Source: Prosopocoilus inquinatus (taxonomy: Eukaryota > Arthropoda > Insecta > Coleoptera > Lucanidae). Taken from it: a stretch of 64,000 nt of DNA. The stretch lies in assembly GCA_036172665.1 (NCBI GenBank), contig CM069879.1, positions 21,863,924 through 21,927,923 on the forward strand, read 5' to 3'. Positions 48,106-59,895 of this stretch are shown here, in pieces (position 1 is the stretch's first letter; every line of letters begins with the position of its first letter). The position numbers and the translations under genes were made by a program. The notes under the pieces were generated by a model. The model saw only the letters and a program-made list of their open reading frames with translations, ran no database searches and was not told the origin of the DNA.

Positions 48106-50750
48106 TTGACCACAGTTTCATGACAGAAGATTAGTCTGTCTTGGAGACGCATTAAAATAGAATGACTTTGTCTGTTTTTGATCGCTCAGCAGAAATTCGG
48201 CATCCTCAACCTGTTGTGAAAAAGTAAAACGTTCCTGGATGGCAAGAGATTTCAGTTGAACGAGAGGAAGTGATTGAAACCTCGATTGGTTAGAGTTACG
48301 GAAACTTTGGACCAAGTACGTGGAACTTCGAGGAAATTACATAAATAAGTCGATGTCACTCCTGAAAATTATTCATCTACATTAGTATTGTCCCCCTCGA
48401 TGTTTCTACTAAACATTTAAGTTGCAAATAATATTTAAAATGCAGTGGTGATATTGCGTTTCCAGTCGATGCCTCCATTGCCTCCATCCAATCCGGTTCA
48501 TTACTGGGCCAGCGTTGCGCTGCAGGAAGTACAATAGAAGCGCATTACTGCCAACTGCGAAAAATAAATTCAAATAACGTCGGGCCGCGCTTCCTTCCTA
48601 ATATCGGATCCTGTTTAGAACGATCTCATTATTTTGAAATATCGTGTTTCCGCATGTAGCCATTAGAATACCATAACAATACATCTGGCGTATAATGTGT
48701 GCCGTGTGTGCGTTTTATTTGCGCGGTCATAAATTGATTAAAAAAAATTAACACCCATGATCACTGGGGCCTCGCTCTCAAAATTTAATCGAGTTCCGCT
48801 CTGATTCTTTATGTTCGGCAGGGATGAAATTCGCCCTTCTTCGCTGGTTTATTTATGGTAACTGCCCTGTAGAGAGCGATTGAATGGCGATTCCAATGAA
48901 GAATAATATATGACGGTCAGTGTAACGACGATACACTAACACTAAGAGACCGTCACTGAAGTGCGTCGTGCGTGGTTTTAGATTACCGTCCTGGACATTA
49001 TCGTGCTCGTAGGGTCGCATGAATGTGCTACCTACGAATGGCTCAGATTAAACAACAGTACGTGTAATGTAAGGACTTTGTTAGCGATCGTCTTCTACAG
49101 CTGCGGGGGCTTGAAGGGAAAGAGAGTTTTAGGTTACCAACTGTAAAAGGAACGTTGAACTGGATTTCTAATGTTGTACGTAGTAAACGCGAGTACTAGG
49201 AATTTAATTATATCGTCTATTAAATGTTGTTTAGATTGGTATGAAAACTTCCTTTGAAATTGCGATCAAAATGTGAAACAATGTGTTATTGTTTTGAAAG
49301 ATGGTATTGCTGTAACCTTTGACGTAAGGAATGTCTACAGATGGCAGCAGAACATAGACACCCAAATCGCTGAAATCATTTTGTTGGAAATTTCGAGTTT
49401 GTTGAAGAAAAGGGAAGTCAATCCTATGTTGCAGAAATAACAGCTTTTTATGTTCTTTTAGTCACAACAAAATTTGAGTAATGTTTGAAGAATGTAATGA
49501 TTTATAAGAAAGGTTTTAAGTTTGTTCATAACGTCAATAAGAGTTTTGCGGGAGAATTACTGACATCATTTTTTCAAACTTCCTTTATTAGCTCTTCATC
49601 ATGTTATATACTTCGAAACTATTTACTGCTCTGAATTGAAATCGGTCGAATACAAGAAAAAACTAAAGATTTTGGCTTACTTCTTGTTTCCTACGTTGTT
49701 GAAGAAAGAAGGATAATAATATCCATTTTTTTTTAGATTTTTCCAGAGTTATCAGATACAGTGTTACCTAAACGCTGTAGGTTACAAAATGTTTCTAATA
49801 TTACTTGTGCACATGGTTTTCGTAAAGAAAATTCATTTTCTCTCGAGCTAGGAAACTAGGCCATCTGGATCTCGTTTGGAAGTAACTTCAGCTACGGTGT
49901 GATTCTTAGACTTAGAGGAATCCAATGTGGATCTCGAAATTCTAACACAGCATCTCTCATTTTCTCAAACGTTCTTCTGGTTATAGTCCATCACTAATGG
50001 AATTGCTTCTTTGAGACCTCGCAATATTTACATTTTTCGATTAAGTTTAGTAAATATGCTTGGTAGGTTCCATTGCGATTAATAATCCCGAATAATGCAT
50101 ATTTCAAACTATTTCATATGGCATTCGTGCTGTATACGCTTTTCCCAAACATTTTAGCCGTTGTTAAAATTCCAACTTTCTTGTTACATACCGTTTGGAG
50201 AAATCATCTTTAGGAATTATCAAGAACAATTACCTTCAACCAAATTCAAACAACTTGATAAACCACATATCGATATCCAAAAGTATTACGATACCTACTG
50301 GAAGAGCTGGAGGGAAGATCTTATGACGAATGCAACTCAATAATAAACCCCTGATTCCATGTCTAACTCGAAGTTCGCCGTTTTTGACTTATCATGTTTT
50401 GCATGAGTACTCTTCATATGTTTCCAACGAACATAACGTATACTAAAGACAAAATCCTTATACAATTAAAGGTAAGACAACAAATCTTCATTGTGAATAA
50501 ATGAGAGATTTAACTCCAATATATGCGCTCTTGAAATAATATGTGGTATATTCGATGTATAATATGTCGTATATATTGATATTCATATATTAAGCGCAAT
50601 AACTTCCTTTAATTAGATAGCACTATTAATTCAATGAGAGAATAAACTTGTTCCTTTTTCTATTTGGTATTTTAATGGCTTATATTATGAAACTGAAATA
50701 AGTCCAAAGTTTTTTTAATCTCAAACCGGACAGAAAAATGAAGGGAAACA
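48106..50750. other. Unique non-coding DNA
   Basis: No gene supported over about 2.6 kb. Isolated frames of 60-68 codons (48118-48315 minus, 50161-50343 plus) lack domains. Confidence 0.4.
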
Positions 50751-50792
50751 CACTCAACGTTTCGCTATAGATTTATAGCTTCGTCAGGAGTG
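50751..50792 (-). ncRNA. Hammerhead-like motif, family 2 (ACGT stem III)
   Basis: Minus strand: stem I CACTC, core CTGACGA, one extra A, stem II GCTATA-AATC-TATAGC (perfect), core GAA, stem III AC/GT, cleavage base T (GUU), stem I return GAGTG. It lies 179 bp 3' of a Penelope-type GIY-YIG endonuclease fragment, where such elements carry these motifs. Stem III of two base pairs would need a dimer to be stable. The unpaired A after the core is non-canonical. Confidence 0.55.
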
Positions 50793-50917
50793 AAAAAAAG
50801 TAAATAAACAAGTTGTCAAGAGAAACAAGTCGTCAAGAGAAACGAAAAGGTAACATGATTTTTAAACTAAACTACGAGTTGTTCGGAAAAAAAGTAACGA
50901 GAACTAATTAAAGCTAC

Positions 50918-50952
50918 TTTTTTTTTTTTTTTTTTTTATATATATATATATA
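50918..50952. repeat. T-run followed by (TA)n
   Basis: About 20 T residues then about eight TA dinucleotides. Confidence 0.9.
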
Positions 50953-50970
50953 ATTAATTAATTGACAGAT

Positions 50971-51279
50971 CTATATCTTGTTGAAAGAGTCCAGAAAACT
51001 ACAAAATATGTCATTTAAATTTTCAAAGTCCGTACGTTTATTAATAGAATTTCCAGACATTTTAATTTTACACATTTCTATGAAACGTCTTTTAAAAATA
51101 TTAGATTCACTGTACAAAATGTCAGTATTATCAAAATCAAAATTATGATTATTTACTAATGAATGCTCTACAAGCATTGAATGATTTTGATTATTTTTTT
51201 GAATATGATATTTATGTTGGTCTAAACGTTTTTTTAAATTTTGGCTCGTTTCACCTATATAAACAGAATCGTTTGGGTT
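50971..51279 (-). pseudogene. Penelope-like element GIY-YIG endonuclease fragment
   Basis: The open minus frame (51279 to the stop at 50971) starts NPNDSVYIGETSQNLKKRL, the second half of a GIY-YIG nuclease: YIG motif, then the catalytic Arg in KKRL. MLVEHSLVNNHNFDFDNTDI and FKRRFIEMCKI follow, carrying the expected metal-binding Glu, and the end has a Penelope-like INKRTDFENLNDIF tail. The GIY half and the reverse transcriptase upstream are lost (in-frame stop just before 51279). The 3' flank carries the hammerhead-like motif at 50751-50792, consistent with one Penelope-like 3' end about 530 bp long. Confidence 0.75.
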
Positions 51280-52212
51280 TCATGAAGTAGAACATTAAAG
51301 CACTCGAAATTTTATTTTGTCAGGTTGGTGGGAACACACTTAGCTAAATACTATCTGTTTCAAAATCAAAAAATCTCCAACCTCGCAATTTACCTTCCCG
51401 ACACAGCCGGCAACACTGCTGCAAAAGCGCTAGTTATAAATTTAGGGAGAAGAAATGCAAGGTTGTGTGTCAAGTATCTATCAAATTGACAATTATAAGT
51501 TTTCAGAAGGACAATCATTTGTGTAAAGAAAAAAAATATTAAATTCGTGGCTTAATGTTGGATAACATCAAACAAATTTGTCAATAACAATTGCAAAAGG
51601 ATGCAAACGTTCAACGTTGATATGAAAACAGAAAAGGAAGTAAATTATTAAGGTACACATTACTGAAACAAGGTCTGTTGCTCTTTCTTTAATTGTCGCT
51701 CCGTTAAATTTTCAGTTTCACTATAAACTTTGAGACAAGATCTTCCTAGAACTACGCACTTAAAAGGTTTCTACGTTTTCGCGGCCTCATTAAATTTGTT
51801 GCAAATTGCAAATTGGAAACATGACAATTCAAATTTTGACTGACACGTAAAAATTACAACGACAACGTGAAGTACCAACCAATTTCAACCAAACTATACC
51901 CGGGGAAATTTGCTTTTTGGCAACATAATTCAGTGTTTTTTTTTTTAATTTTGAAATAGACAGTGCATTCGTTCAAATCTCAAATTGCAAATGATAACCT
52001 ACTTCCAAATTACGGATGTTTGAAATTACCTTTATTTCTTGACATCGCAAATCATAAAACATAATTCTCACAAAATATTTAATTACAAGCATAAACTTCA
52101 AACTGACATTTCTTTGAAATTATTTTAAACGTCAGCCAGTGTCACAATCCGCCATCTATAAAACAAAATTTTCCTTCATTAACAAATTTTTAAGCTTTTT
52201 TTTCATGTCTAA
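51280..52212. other. Unique DNA
   Basis: No gene seen. The 51280-51310 part may be the out-of-frame continuation of the Penelope fragment. Confidence 0.4.
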
Positions 52213-52457
52213 CGGCCATTTTCATAATCAGACTTTAATTTAAAGTCACTTTAAGACCCAGTTTTACAATGACGGTTTAACGTTGAGCAGAAACTTAAAT
52301 CCTTCACAACAGTTGTTGAAATAATTGTTGCTAAGGGTGTAAGCCTCAGCTCAAAGTTAAACCCTCATTGTAAAACTGGACCTAAGTATAGGAAAACAAA
52401 TGTATTTTTTTAGGTTAAAGTAATTTTAAATTTAAAGTCTGGTGATGAAAACGGCCC
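52213..52457. mobile_element. Harbinger-type MITE (outer), interrupted by a second MITE
   Basis: The arms cggccattttcat..cagactttaa and the inverse of tctggtgatgaaaacggcc bound the element. TAA lies at both edges (52210-52212 and 52458-52460). The element itself is about 115 bp; its centre is occupied by the inserted 128 bp MITE plus one TAA. Confidence 0.75.
52255..52382. mobile_element. Harbinger-type MITE (inner), 128 bp
   Basis: The termini gacccagttttacaatgacg and (inverse) ggtccagttttacaatgagg are flanked by TAA at 52252-52254 and 52383-52385. It is the same family and exactly the same length as the MITE at 56185-56312. The centre contains ccttcacaacagttgttgaa. Confidence 0.88.
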
Positions 52458-52839
52458 TAAGAACCGAAATAGAAAAAATACTATAAAGTTCACGTTTCGT
52501 AAGACTTTTCTTAAGACATTTTAGCAAATTACGTCTTACGAAACTTGTTCTTTAATAAACTTATAAAAATGACGTATTACTTAAAACAAATATATAGTTT
52601 CTTTGCTGATATACGAATATAACATATGTTTGGTTTACTTTAGTTCTATTTCAATTAAGTAAACCCTTTATTGAGTTTGATTTTTGAGTATGATTAAAGT
52701 TGGTTGGGTGAAACAATATAATTAGTTGTTTTAAATCTATTTTTAACTTCGTCCAAGGATGTTTCTTAATCAGAGAATTAAATTAATCGCTGATTAATTT
52801 TTTTTTTTGTGAAACCCACCGTGAGTGTACAATTTGATT

Positions 52840-53305
52840 AGGTTAGCTGCTCGGTTAAAAAATGGCTGCGAAAGTATAAGTGATGATCCAGGAAGAGGAG
52901 ATTCCAATGCAACAAGAATCGTTCTTGCCGTTATTCAATGTCAAGTCAAAGTTTGTTAAACAATTCGAAAAAAACGAGAGGGACTGTTATCATAAAGGAG
53001 TTATCCTTCAATAAGACAATGCGAGGCCACACGCGGCTACGATTACCCGGGATTTTTTGAACAGATTGGGTTGGGAAACTCTATCACAATCTCCTTATAA
53101 CCCTGATTTGGTTCCTTCCGATTTTCATTTGTTTGGATCGTTTAAAAATCATCTAGGTGGCAAATGATGTCAAGAACGAGACGCACTTAAAACATTTGTG
53201 TTCTAACTTGGTCTTTACAGCACGAAAAAAGTTTGTATTTTGCAGGATTTCTAAAAGGTGGAGTAAATATGGAGATTCCAGCCGCTTTCCAATTACGAAT
53301 TTCTA
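52840..53305 (+). pseudogene. mariner-type transposase relic
   Basis: Near 52855, KKWLRK and then (shifted) SDDPGRG resemble the end of the DNA-binding domain. At 53013-53150 the frame reads DNARPHAATITRDFLNRLGW and SPYNPDLVPSDFHLF, the second and third catalytic Asp regions of mariner, then RWSKYGDS near the C-terminus. A stop precedes DNARPH, and the region between the two domains is deleted. No TIRs were found. It is a different family from the 26.3 kb mariner. Confidence 0.75.
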
Positions 53306-53840
53306 GCACCTGAGATGATCTAAACTGATCTGATCCGAACTACACTTTCGAAATTTCAATGAGAATGCTGCGTAAATAATATAAGCGTGATATATGTGTA
53401 GGCATAGATACAGGTGCGTGAGGGAACGGGGGAAAGTAAAAAAAAGATCAGTTCAAGTGCGTTCGCACTCTGCACTTGGAACATGTTTGATCAGTTCGGA
53501 GGAGCTCCGACTAGCTTATTTTGGCAATTGTAAAACGGCTTATATTGAAAAATAAAACTAGTTTAATCTACACACCCTTTTGAATAACATCCTTTGAAAC
53601 AGTAAATTCCTGTTTCGACGTGAGCCTCCCTCGTACTTAATGCCTTTTAGTCGTGCTTGGTGACGTCGTTCACCGCTAATTTATCGAAGCTTTACAGGTC
53701 GTGGCCATCGAGGTTTTCAGATGGGTTTCCGAGTCAGAAGTGTTGTTTCTTACAAGCAATGTAAAAGTGGACCAAAAATAATAACCACAGCAGGCACAAA
53801 AGTCCCACAAGGGAAAAGAATTCCTCCAAAGAAAGACTTA
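53306..53840. other. Unique DNA
   Basis: No gene. A weak hairpin (cagttcaagtgc with gcacttggaac) lies near 53450-53480. Confidence 0.4.
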
Positions 53841-54079
53841 TAGTCGTTTGCACCATGTCTAGTTAAAAATTAAACCAGGTTTAACAATAACCTCAGTTTG
53901 CACCGCGGCTTAAACCGTAGTTAGAAACTGGCTAAACCAACTCAATTTAATCCCTCTTCCTTGATGGTTTAACGTTGAGTTGGTATAGCGAGTCTCTAAC
54001 TACGGTTTAAGCCGCGGTGCAAACTGAGGTTATTGTTAAACCTGGTTTAATTTTTAACTAGACGTGGTGCAAACGGCTA
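53841..54079. mobile_element. Harbinger-type MITE, 239 bp, long inverted arms
   Basis: The ~80 bp arms (tagtcgtttgcaccatgtct inward through ggtttaacaataacctcag and ccgcggcttaaaccgtagtt) are nearly identical inverted copies. TTA flanks both sides (53838-53840 and 54080-54082). It shares ggtttaacgttgag with the 128 bp MITE family, but its termini differ. Confidence 0.85.
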
Positions 54080-54082
54080 TTA

Positions 54083-54766
54083 AAGAAAGAGGAAAAGGGG
54101 TTAACTGCGCTGGATCATAAGCCAAGAATTAACATTTATTTGGGAAATATTTCCGGTATTTGGTAGATGAAAACAATTCTTAGAGAGCTTTACAAGCCCA
54201 GTAAACAAACAAGGTGCTCAATTAATTTACGACAAATTCTTTGTTAAACTTAAAACACAAAGAGCTCCGTAAGAACGACGCGTGACGCCAAATACAGGCA
54301 ATAAGGACGCATATCGCGCAAGGAGAAAGAGGTGACATATAAAAGAAGCGGGGTTGTTAGCGGGTAATAGATGAAAATACAAGAGTTAAAGAGGGTAAAA
54401 TGGAAGAGGGTAAAATGAAACTATAGTATTTGTTAGTGGTAAGCTATTGGTTTCGATCGAGATGATGGTAAATGATTGGGAAATAACAGAGAAATGTTAA
54501 CGCACTTTCATTTCCAGGCAGTATAGAGGGTGAATTACGATAAAGTACAGGAAGCAGGTGACTGTAATGAGCTACCGAACTATGACGTTTTAACATATTC
54601 AAAACGCCTTAGTTTATTATCTTCTATCACTTTTCAAATGCTTTATACATATTTTAAAACTTCGCCTGACATTGGTATTTCTTAGTTTAAACTATGATTT
54701 TTCTTAAATACCTACTACTAGTATTTCAGATTAACAGTAAAAGAAAACGACAAAATTATTTGCTAG
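54083..54766. other. Unique DNA
   Basis: No gene. The LINE begins abruptly at about 54767, after an in-frame stop at 54764-54766. Confidence 0.4.
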
Positions 54767-54793
54767 TTCGTTTTCTATTGCATACTGTTCTTT

Positions 54794-56480
54794 ATGAATG
54801 AATTATTCTCTGATGATAAATCCTATGATAGTCCCCAGGATATTGTTAATGGTTTTGCTGATTTATTTTCTAAAATTTATTTAACTACCTCTGATTATAC
54901 AGAATCTGAGGAAGTCCATTCCAATTGTCCTTCTTTTCATCTTTCACCTGTTACTGAGGATGACTTATTAGAAATAATGGTTAGGTTTCCTGATAAAGTT
55001 ACCGCTGGTGAAGATCTGATTCCCAGTTTTTTGGTTCGTGATGCGAGATACGTACTCGTTAAACCCTTGCTGTATATTATTAACCTCGCCATTAATACAT
55101 CTTCATTTCCAGATGCTTGGAAACGTGCTAGAGTTACACCTGTTCATAAAAAGGACGATAAAGCAGTGTTAAAAAACTATAACCCTATAGCAATCTTAAA
55201 TAATTTTGCTAAAATTTTTGAGAAAGTTATCTTTCAGCAACACTCGATCTTTCATAGCATCTTCTCAACATGGTTTTGTCTCCGGTAGATCCACTACAAC
55301 GAACTTAGTCACTATAACACAATTTATTTCTGAGCATCTTGATAAGCAGGGTCAAGTAGATGTTATATATTCAGATCTCACTAGTGCTTTCGATACGGTG
55401 CACCATGGCATTCTTCTTAAAAAATTAAGTTCTTTTGGTATGACGTCTTCTGCATTAGGTCTAATGAAGTCATATTTAACAAACAGAATAAATTATGTGT
55501 TCTACAACGGTTACAAATCTTATGAATATCTAGCAACATCTGGTGTACCACAGGGCTCTAATTTGGGTCCCTTACTGTTCGTTTTATTCATTAATGATTT
55601 GTTGATATCTCTTGAAGACCGAGCTCTAGCCTTTGCGGATGATGTTAAAATCTATGCCCCAGTTTCTAGTGTTTCTGAAGGTGCTGATCTTCAACGGTGT
55701 CTTGATACTGTTGCTAAATGGTGTTTAAATAATTATTTAAAGTTGAATATCAATAAATGCTGTGTTGTTACCTACACTAGGAAGTTTCATCCACTAATCG
55801 TCGACTATATAATTAATCACCAAAAGCTAACACGTACGGATTTTACTACAGATCTTGGGGTAAACTTTGATTCCTCACTTAGCTTTTCTGTTCACATACG
55901 TAATATAGTTACAACAGCCTCCAAATTATATAGTTTTGTCTTACGTACGACTAAATATTTTAACAACGTAAATATATTTAAGTGTCTTTTTAATTCATTG
56001 GTTGTTAGCAGATTGGAGTACGCTTCGCAAGTTTGGTCACCGTTATATAACTGCTATCGTTTGGATATTGAACGTATACAACGCAGATTCCTTAAGTTCC
56101 TTACATTTAAAATCAGTGGACAATGTCCACCGAGAGGTATTGACTATGGTTGTTTACTGCTTACGCACAACTTTCAATCACTTAGGCTCAGTTTTATAAT
56201 CATGGTTTAACTTTGAGTCGAAGTTTAAATCCTTCACAACAATTGTTGAAATAATCGTTGCTAAGGGTTTAAACCTCAGCTCAAAGTTGAACCTCATTTG
56301 TAAAACTGGACCTTAGTCATCGCCGTGATAGACAGGGAGCCCAATTTATATGGAAGGTACTCCATAACCAAATAGATTGTGGTGAAATTCTAGCTTCTTT
56401 AATCTGTTAGTGCCACGCATTAACTCCAGGCGGGCCAAAACCTTCCACTTGCCAACTGCTAACACTAATATGCGCTTAAA
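54794..56480 (+). pseudogene. LINE reverse transcriptase, frameshifted
   Basis: Frame 1 (54794-55288) carries the linker SYDSPQDIVNGFADLFSKIY, then FPDAWKRARVTPVHKK and NYNPIAILNNFAKIFEKVI (RT motif 1; the usual Arg of NYRPI is Asn). A frameshift near 55240 moves to frame 2 (to 56210), with QHGFVSGRSTTTNL, DVIYSDLTSAFDTV (first catalytic Asp), GVPQGSNLGPLLF and FADDVKIY (the FADD catalytic pair). The thumb region (LGVNFDSSLSF, LEYASQVWSP) follows. A MITE at 56185 ends the frame; about 60 further codons of C-terminal homology resume after it near 56320. No APE endonuclease is present. Confidence 0.88.
56185..56312. mobile_element. Harbinger-type MITE, 128 bp, inside the LINE
   Basis: The termini ggctcagttttataatcatg and (inverse) ggtccagttttacaaatgag are flanked by TTA (56182-56184 and 56313-56315). 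It is the second copy of the family at 52255-52382. It sits within the RT C-terminal coding part, so it inserted after the LINE. Confidence 0.88.
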
Positions 56481-56660
56481 ATCTCCACTTTACACTATAT
56501 GTCGCAATGCTGATGTCTTATATAAAGATATATTCTATGACAACGTTTAATCTTTCTCTTCATGTTCGATGTATTTTATTGTTATTTTTATTGTATATAT
56601 TTTTTGTTAAAGTTATTCTCATTTCGTCCTATAATTGGAAATTTCCTGTTGGGCGATTAA

Positions 56661-56772
<112 letters not shown>

Positions 56773-57780
56773 TAATGATGCTTGAAAAGATAAACTACAG
56801 CCTTGACTGTTTTGAAAAAAAAGCAAGTGTTATTGACGTTCTGTTTGTTTTTAAATGAAACCCCTAATCGCAAGCGTTTTAGAAAAGTAATGTACCTAAA
56901 TATTAGGGTGATGTTGGTGGTTACCCCCAGTGCAAACAGGACATTCATAACTTGCCCACCCTCCTGAAAGATCGCCCATAAATCACGACCCAGATAAAGA
57001 TGGCCGAAATGAAACAATCGATTAGGCATGTCGTCACCGCCGATTTTGGGGGTGGAAACTGTAAAACGAAAAAAGCAAAAAAACTGTTCTTACGCCGTTC
57101 GCGTTCGCGTTCGTCGTACCATACTGAATAAATCTCTGGCGTGCGCAAATCCAATTCTTTGTTTGCGAAAGCAGAACATCGAATAATATACGAGCACGGC
57201 TGGAATTAAAACTCAACAATAAATCCGGGAGAAACAAAGGAGAGCATAATCGGTAGCATATGTACCGGGTATAATGGAGGTTTTATTATATTGCGCTCCA
57301 ATTTAGGGAGTTTTTAGAAGCTGAGGGCAACAAAGGAAGCCGTGGCGTGACCCGCGAGTGTGAAAGAGGCGAAAGTACGCCTTGTCCGCTTTTAATACGC
57401 ACGGCTCACGCAAACGAATATTATTTATTCCAGCCCGGCGTCCATTTACGAAAGAGTCGAGATCGTCTATCAAACTTAATTGACTTGTGTATTGGTGAAC
57501 ACAGTTTTGATCGCTAAATTACTAAATTACTGCTTAAAAATTCATACGGATGTTTCACACGCTACACTAACTATTACGTACATGTTTACAGTGATTGAGA
57601 GGTTATTAAATTAACTCGGATTTCTATAGTTAAGTTCATCATTGTGAAAAAAAAAGAAAAGAAAAAGTGCCGGAATCTCCACCACATTACTCGATATTAA
57701 TAAGGAGTCAAAAGGAAATATACTGGCGCCTCCACCACTTCTTTAAATTGCTCCGTTTGATTACCCACAAACAATTTTAC
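56773..57780. other. Unique DNA
   Basis: No gene recognised; 57.0-57.47 kb is GC-richer and repeat-free. Confidence 0.4.
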
Positions 57781-57859
57781 CTCTTCAATACACTGCCACT
57801 GCTACTTTTATCTCTTCAATACACTGCCACTGCTGCTTTTATCTCTTCAATACACTGCT
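57781..57859. repeat. 31 bp tandem repeat, 2.5 copies
   Basis: The unit ctcttcaatacactgccact followed by gctRcttttat occurs at 57781, 57812 and (partial) 57843. It lies at the 3' end of the minus-strand LINE fragment and may be its terminal repeat. Confidence 0.85.
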
Positions 57860-57987
57860 TAATTTAGTTTAGGTTTAGTTTTGCTTAAATCTATGAACCA
57901 GTGAAAGGCCATTTTTGCTTAATCTTTCTTCTTCCCTTCTACCTTTGTAGATGTGAAGGTTAAAGAATGATGGTCGTCGCCAGAACC

Positions 57988-58755
57988 TCAATTAATTTGA
58001 TCGTTTAGCAATTTATAAATAAATTTAAGGTTGGCAATATTACGTCGGAATTCAAACGTATGAAGATGAAAACGTTCTAAGAGAGCATTACCGACAATGC
58101 CTTGAGGAGGAAACGAACCACCCAACTTCCAACACAAGTATTTAAGAAATTTACTTTGGATGTTTTCGAGCGCATTAATATGAATATTATAGTAGGGACT
58201 CTAAACAGGTGATGCATATTCAAGTTTTGATCGAACTAATGATTCATAAAGTCTTAACAATGAGAGAGGATTTGAGAAAAATTTAATGTTTCGATATATG
58301 AATCCTAATTTTCTATGACGAGATGAAATTGTGGCGCAAATCTGTTCATTAAAAGTTAAATGAAAATCGAGAATAACTCCAAGATCAGTATGAGAATTAA
58401 CCCTAGCTACAACTTCGTTACCTAGACAATAATTAAAGTAAAAAGGAGTTTTTTTCTTAGTGAAAGACATGACTTTGCATTTTGCAAGATTTAAAGACAA
58501 TTTATTCTTATGATACCAGGACGCCACAACACAAAAATCATTCTGCATGAATAGACTGTCGTGGATATTATTATTACTACATAATTTAAGATCATCTGCA
58601 AAAACAAGTTTATGTCCTGAAATTTTTAATATTTTTATATTAAGGTCATTAATGAATATACTAAGTAATTGAGGACCAAGAACGGATCCTTGAAGAACTC
58701 CCGACGTTGTTATATAGACAAATGACTCAAAACCGTTACATTCAACAATTTCTTT
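57988..58755 (-). pseudogene. LINE reverse transcriptase C-terminal half
   Basis: Minus frame: SGVLQGSVLGPQLLSIFINDL, then FADDLKL (catalytic Asp pair), SLNLAKCKVMSF, HTDLGVILDFHLTF and RSKLEYASPV. A TAG at about 58200 stands where the family has Trp (VWSP), after which homology resumes (YYNIHINALENIQSKFLKYL, LHTFEFRRNIANLKFIYKLL) up to a stop near 57988. The N-terminal RT motifs and endonuclease are missing. The single stop suggests moderate age. Confidence 0.82.
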
Positions 58756-59372
58756 TTTTTTATAAATTACTGCTTACTTGTTTGTTAACAACACGATTGA
58801 AAAAGGCGAAAAATAATCATTTATCCAATCGCATTTCCCCAGGGACAAGTATACGGTGATAGCGAACAGCAACCTTAAACGTACCCTTGTCGCCTTGTAA
58901 CCACGCCTAGTAAATTTCTTGTAGCCAATCATACTGCGCGATGATACATCGAAACTGACATTTTGGACGGAGCGATAGAAAGATGCTGTTACCCGTTAGG
59001 TTCCAAATTGCTACATCAAGTAAATAAACAATAAACAACCTCAACAAGTGTACATAGGGCGAGGTAGGGTAGTTCTTACCTGCATACACGGGATTCTCAG
59101 AAGTTGAATTGTTGACGTCACCGAGGGAAATAGCATGATACCAACGGCAGCTTTTTATAGTCGGAGAGGGCGTGGAGTAAAAGAGGAAATCCACAAAAAA
59201 GAGTATATTTAAAAATAATTAACCGGGAGGCGCCAACTGGATGCTGCAGATCACGGTATCGACTGTATTTCTAAGCCAAAATTAACTCACTTTTAAAATG
59301 ACGGAATGTGTCCAAGACAGCAATTCAATGACGGAATAAAAAAAAATTATGGCAAAAAGCAACAAATAAAAC
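58756..59372. other. Unique DNA
   Basis: No gene seen. Confidence 0.4.
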
Positions 59373-59566
59373 GTTAACTTTAAACATATAAAATAGCGAC
59401 ATCTTACTATCTCTTTTTGACCTAACATTGCAGTAGGATAGACAAATTGAAGCGGGATTTGCTCCTAATGAGTCCCCCATGCAAGGCGGCCATGCTTGCT
59501 GTCAAAGCATAATGAAAGATTTTAGAAAAATTTTGTGCAAATCGTTTTTGATTGCAGTGAGAACCT

Positions 59567-59629
59567 CGAGCAGCCTCTGGACAGCTGTTTCAGCCCTGCT
59601 TGGGGCTTCTTCGGCAGAAACGTAGCTCG
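59567..59629 (-). ncRNA. Hammerhead ribozyme, family 1, core-mutated (left arm)
   Basis: All helices match the right-arm copy, but the core reads CCGAAGA. The G at 59613 (plus strand) changes the invariant U4 to C, predicted to weaken or abolish cleavage. It is one of only two differences between the arms. Confidence 0.75.
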
Positions 59630-59895
59630 ACATTCCCACTGCAGACCAAAAACGACTTGCCCAATTTATTCGCAAATGCGATGTAAGAATGATGAACATA
59701 TAAAATAGCGACATCTTACTATCGCTTTTTGACTTAACATTGCAGTAGGATAGACAAATTGAAGCGGGATTTGCTCCTACTGCAATGTTAGGTCAAAAAG
59801 CGATAGTAAGATGTCGCTATTTTATATGTTCATCATTCTTACATCGCATTTGCGAATAAATTGGGCAAGTCGTTTTTGGTCTGCAGTGGGAATGT

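Larger units (their letters stand above)
57781..58755 (-). mobile_element. LINE 3' fragment with 31 bp terminal tandem repeats
   Basis: A minus-strand piece of a CR1/Jockey-group LINE holds the second half of the RT plus about 210 bp of 3' sequence. It ends in 2.5 copies of a 31 bp unit (57781-57859). It is diverged from the 54.8 kb LINE and represents a different family. Confidence 0.75.
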
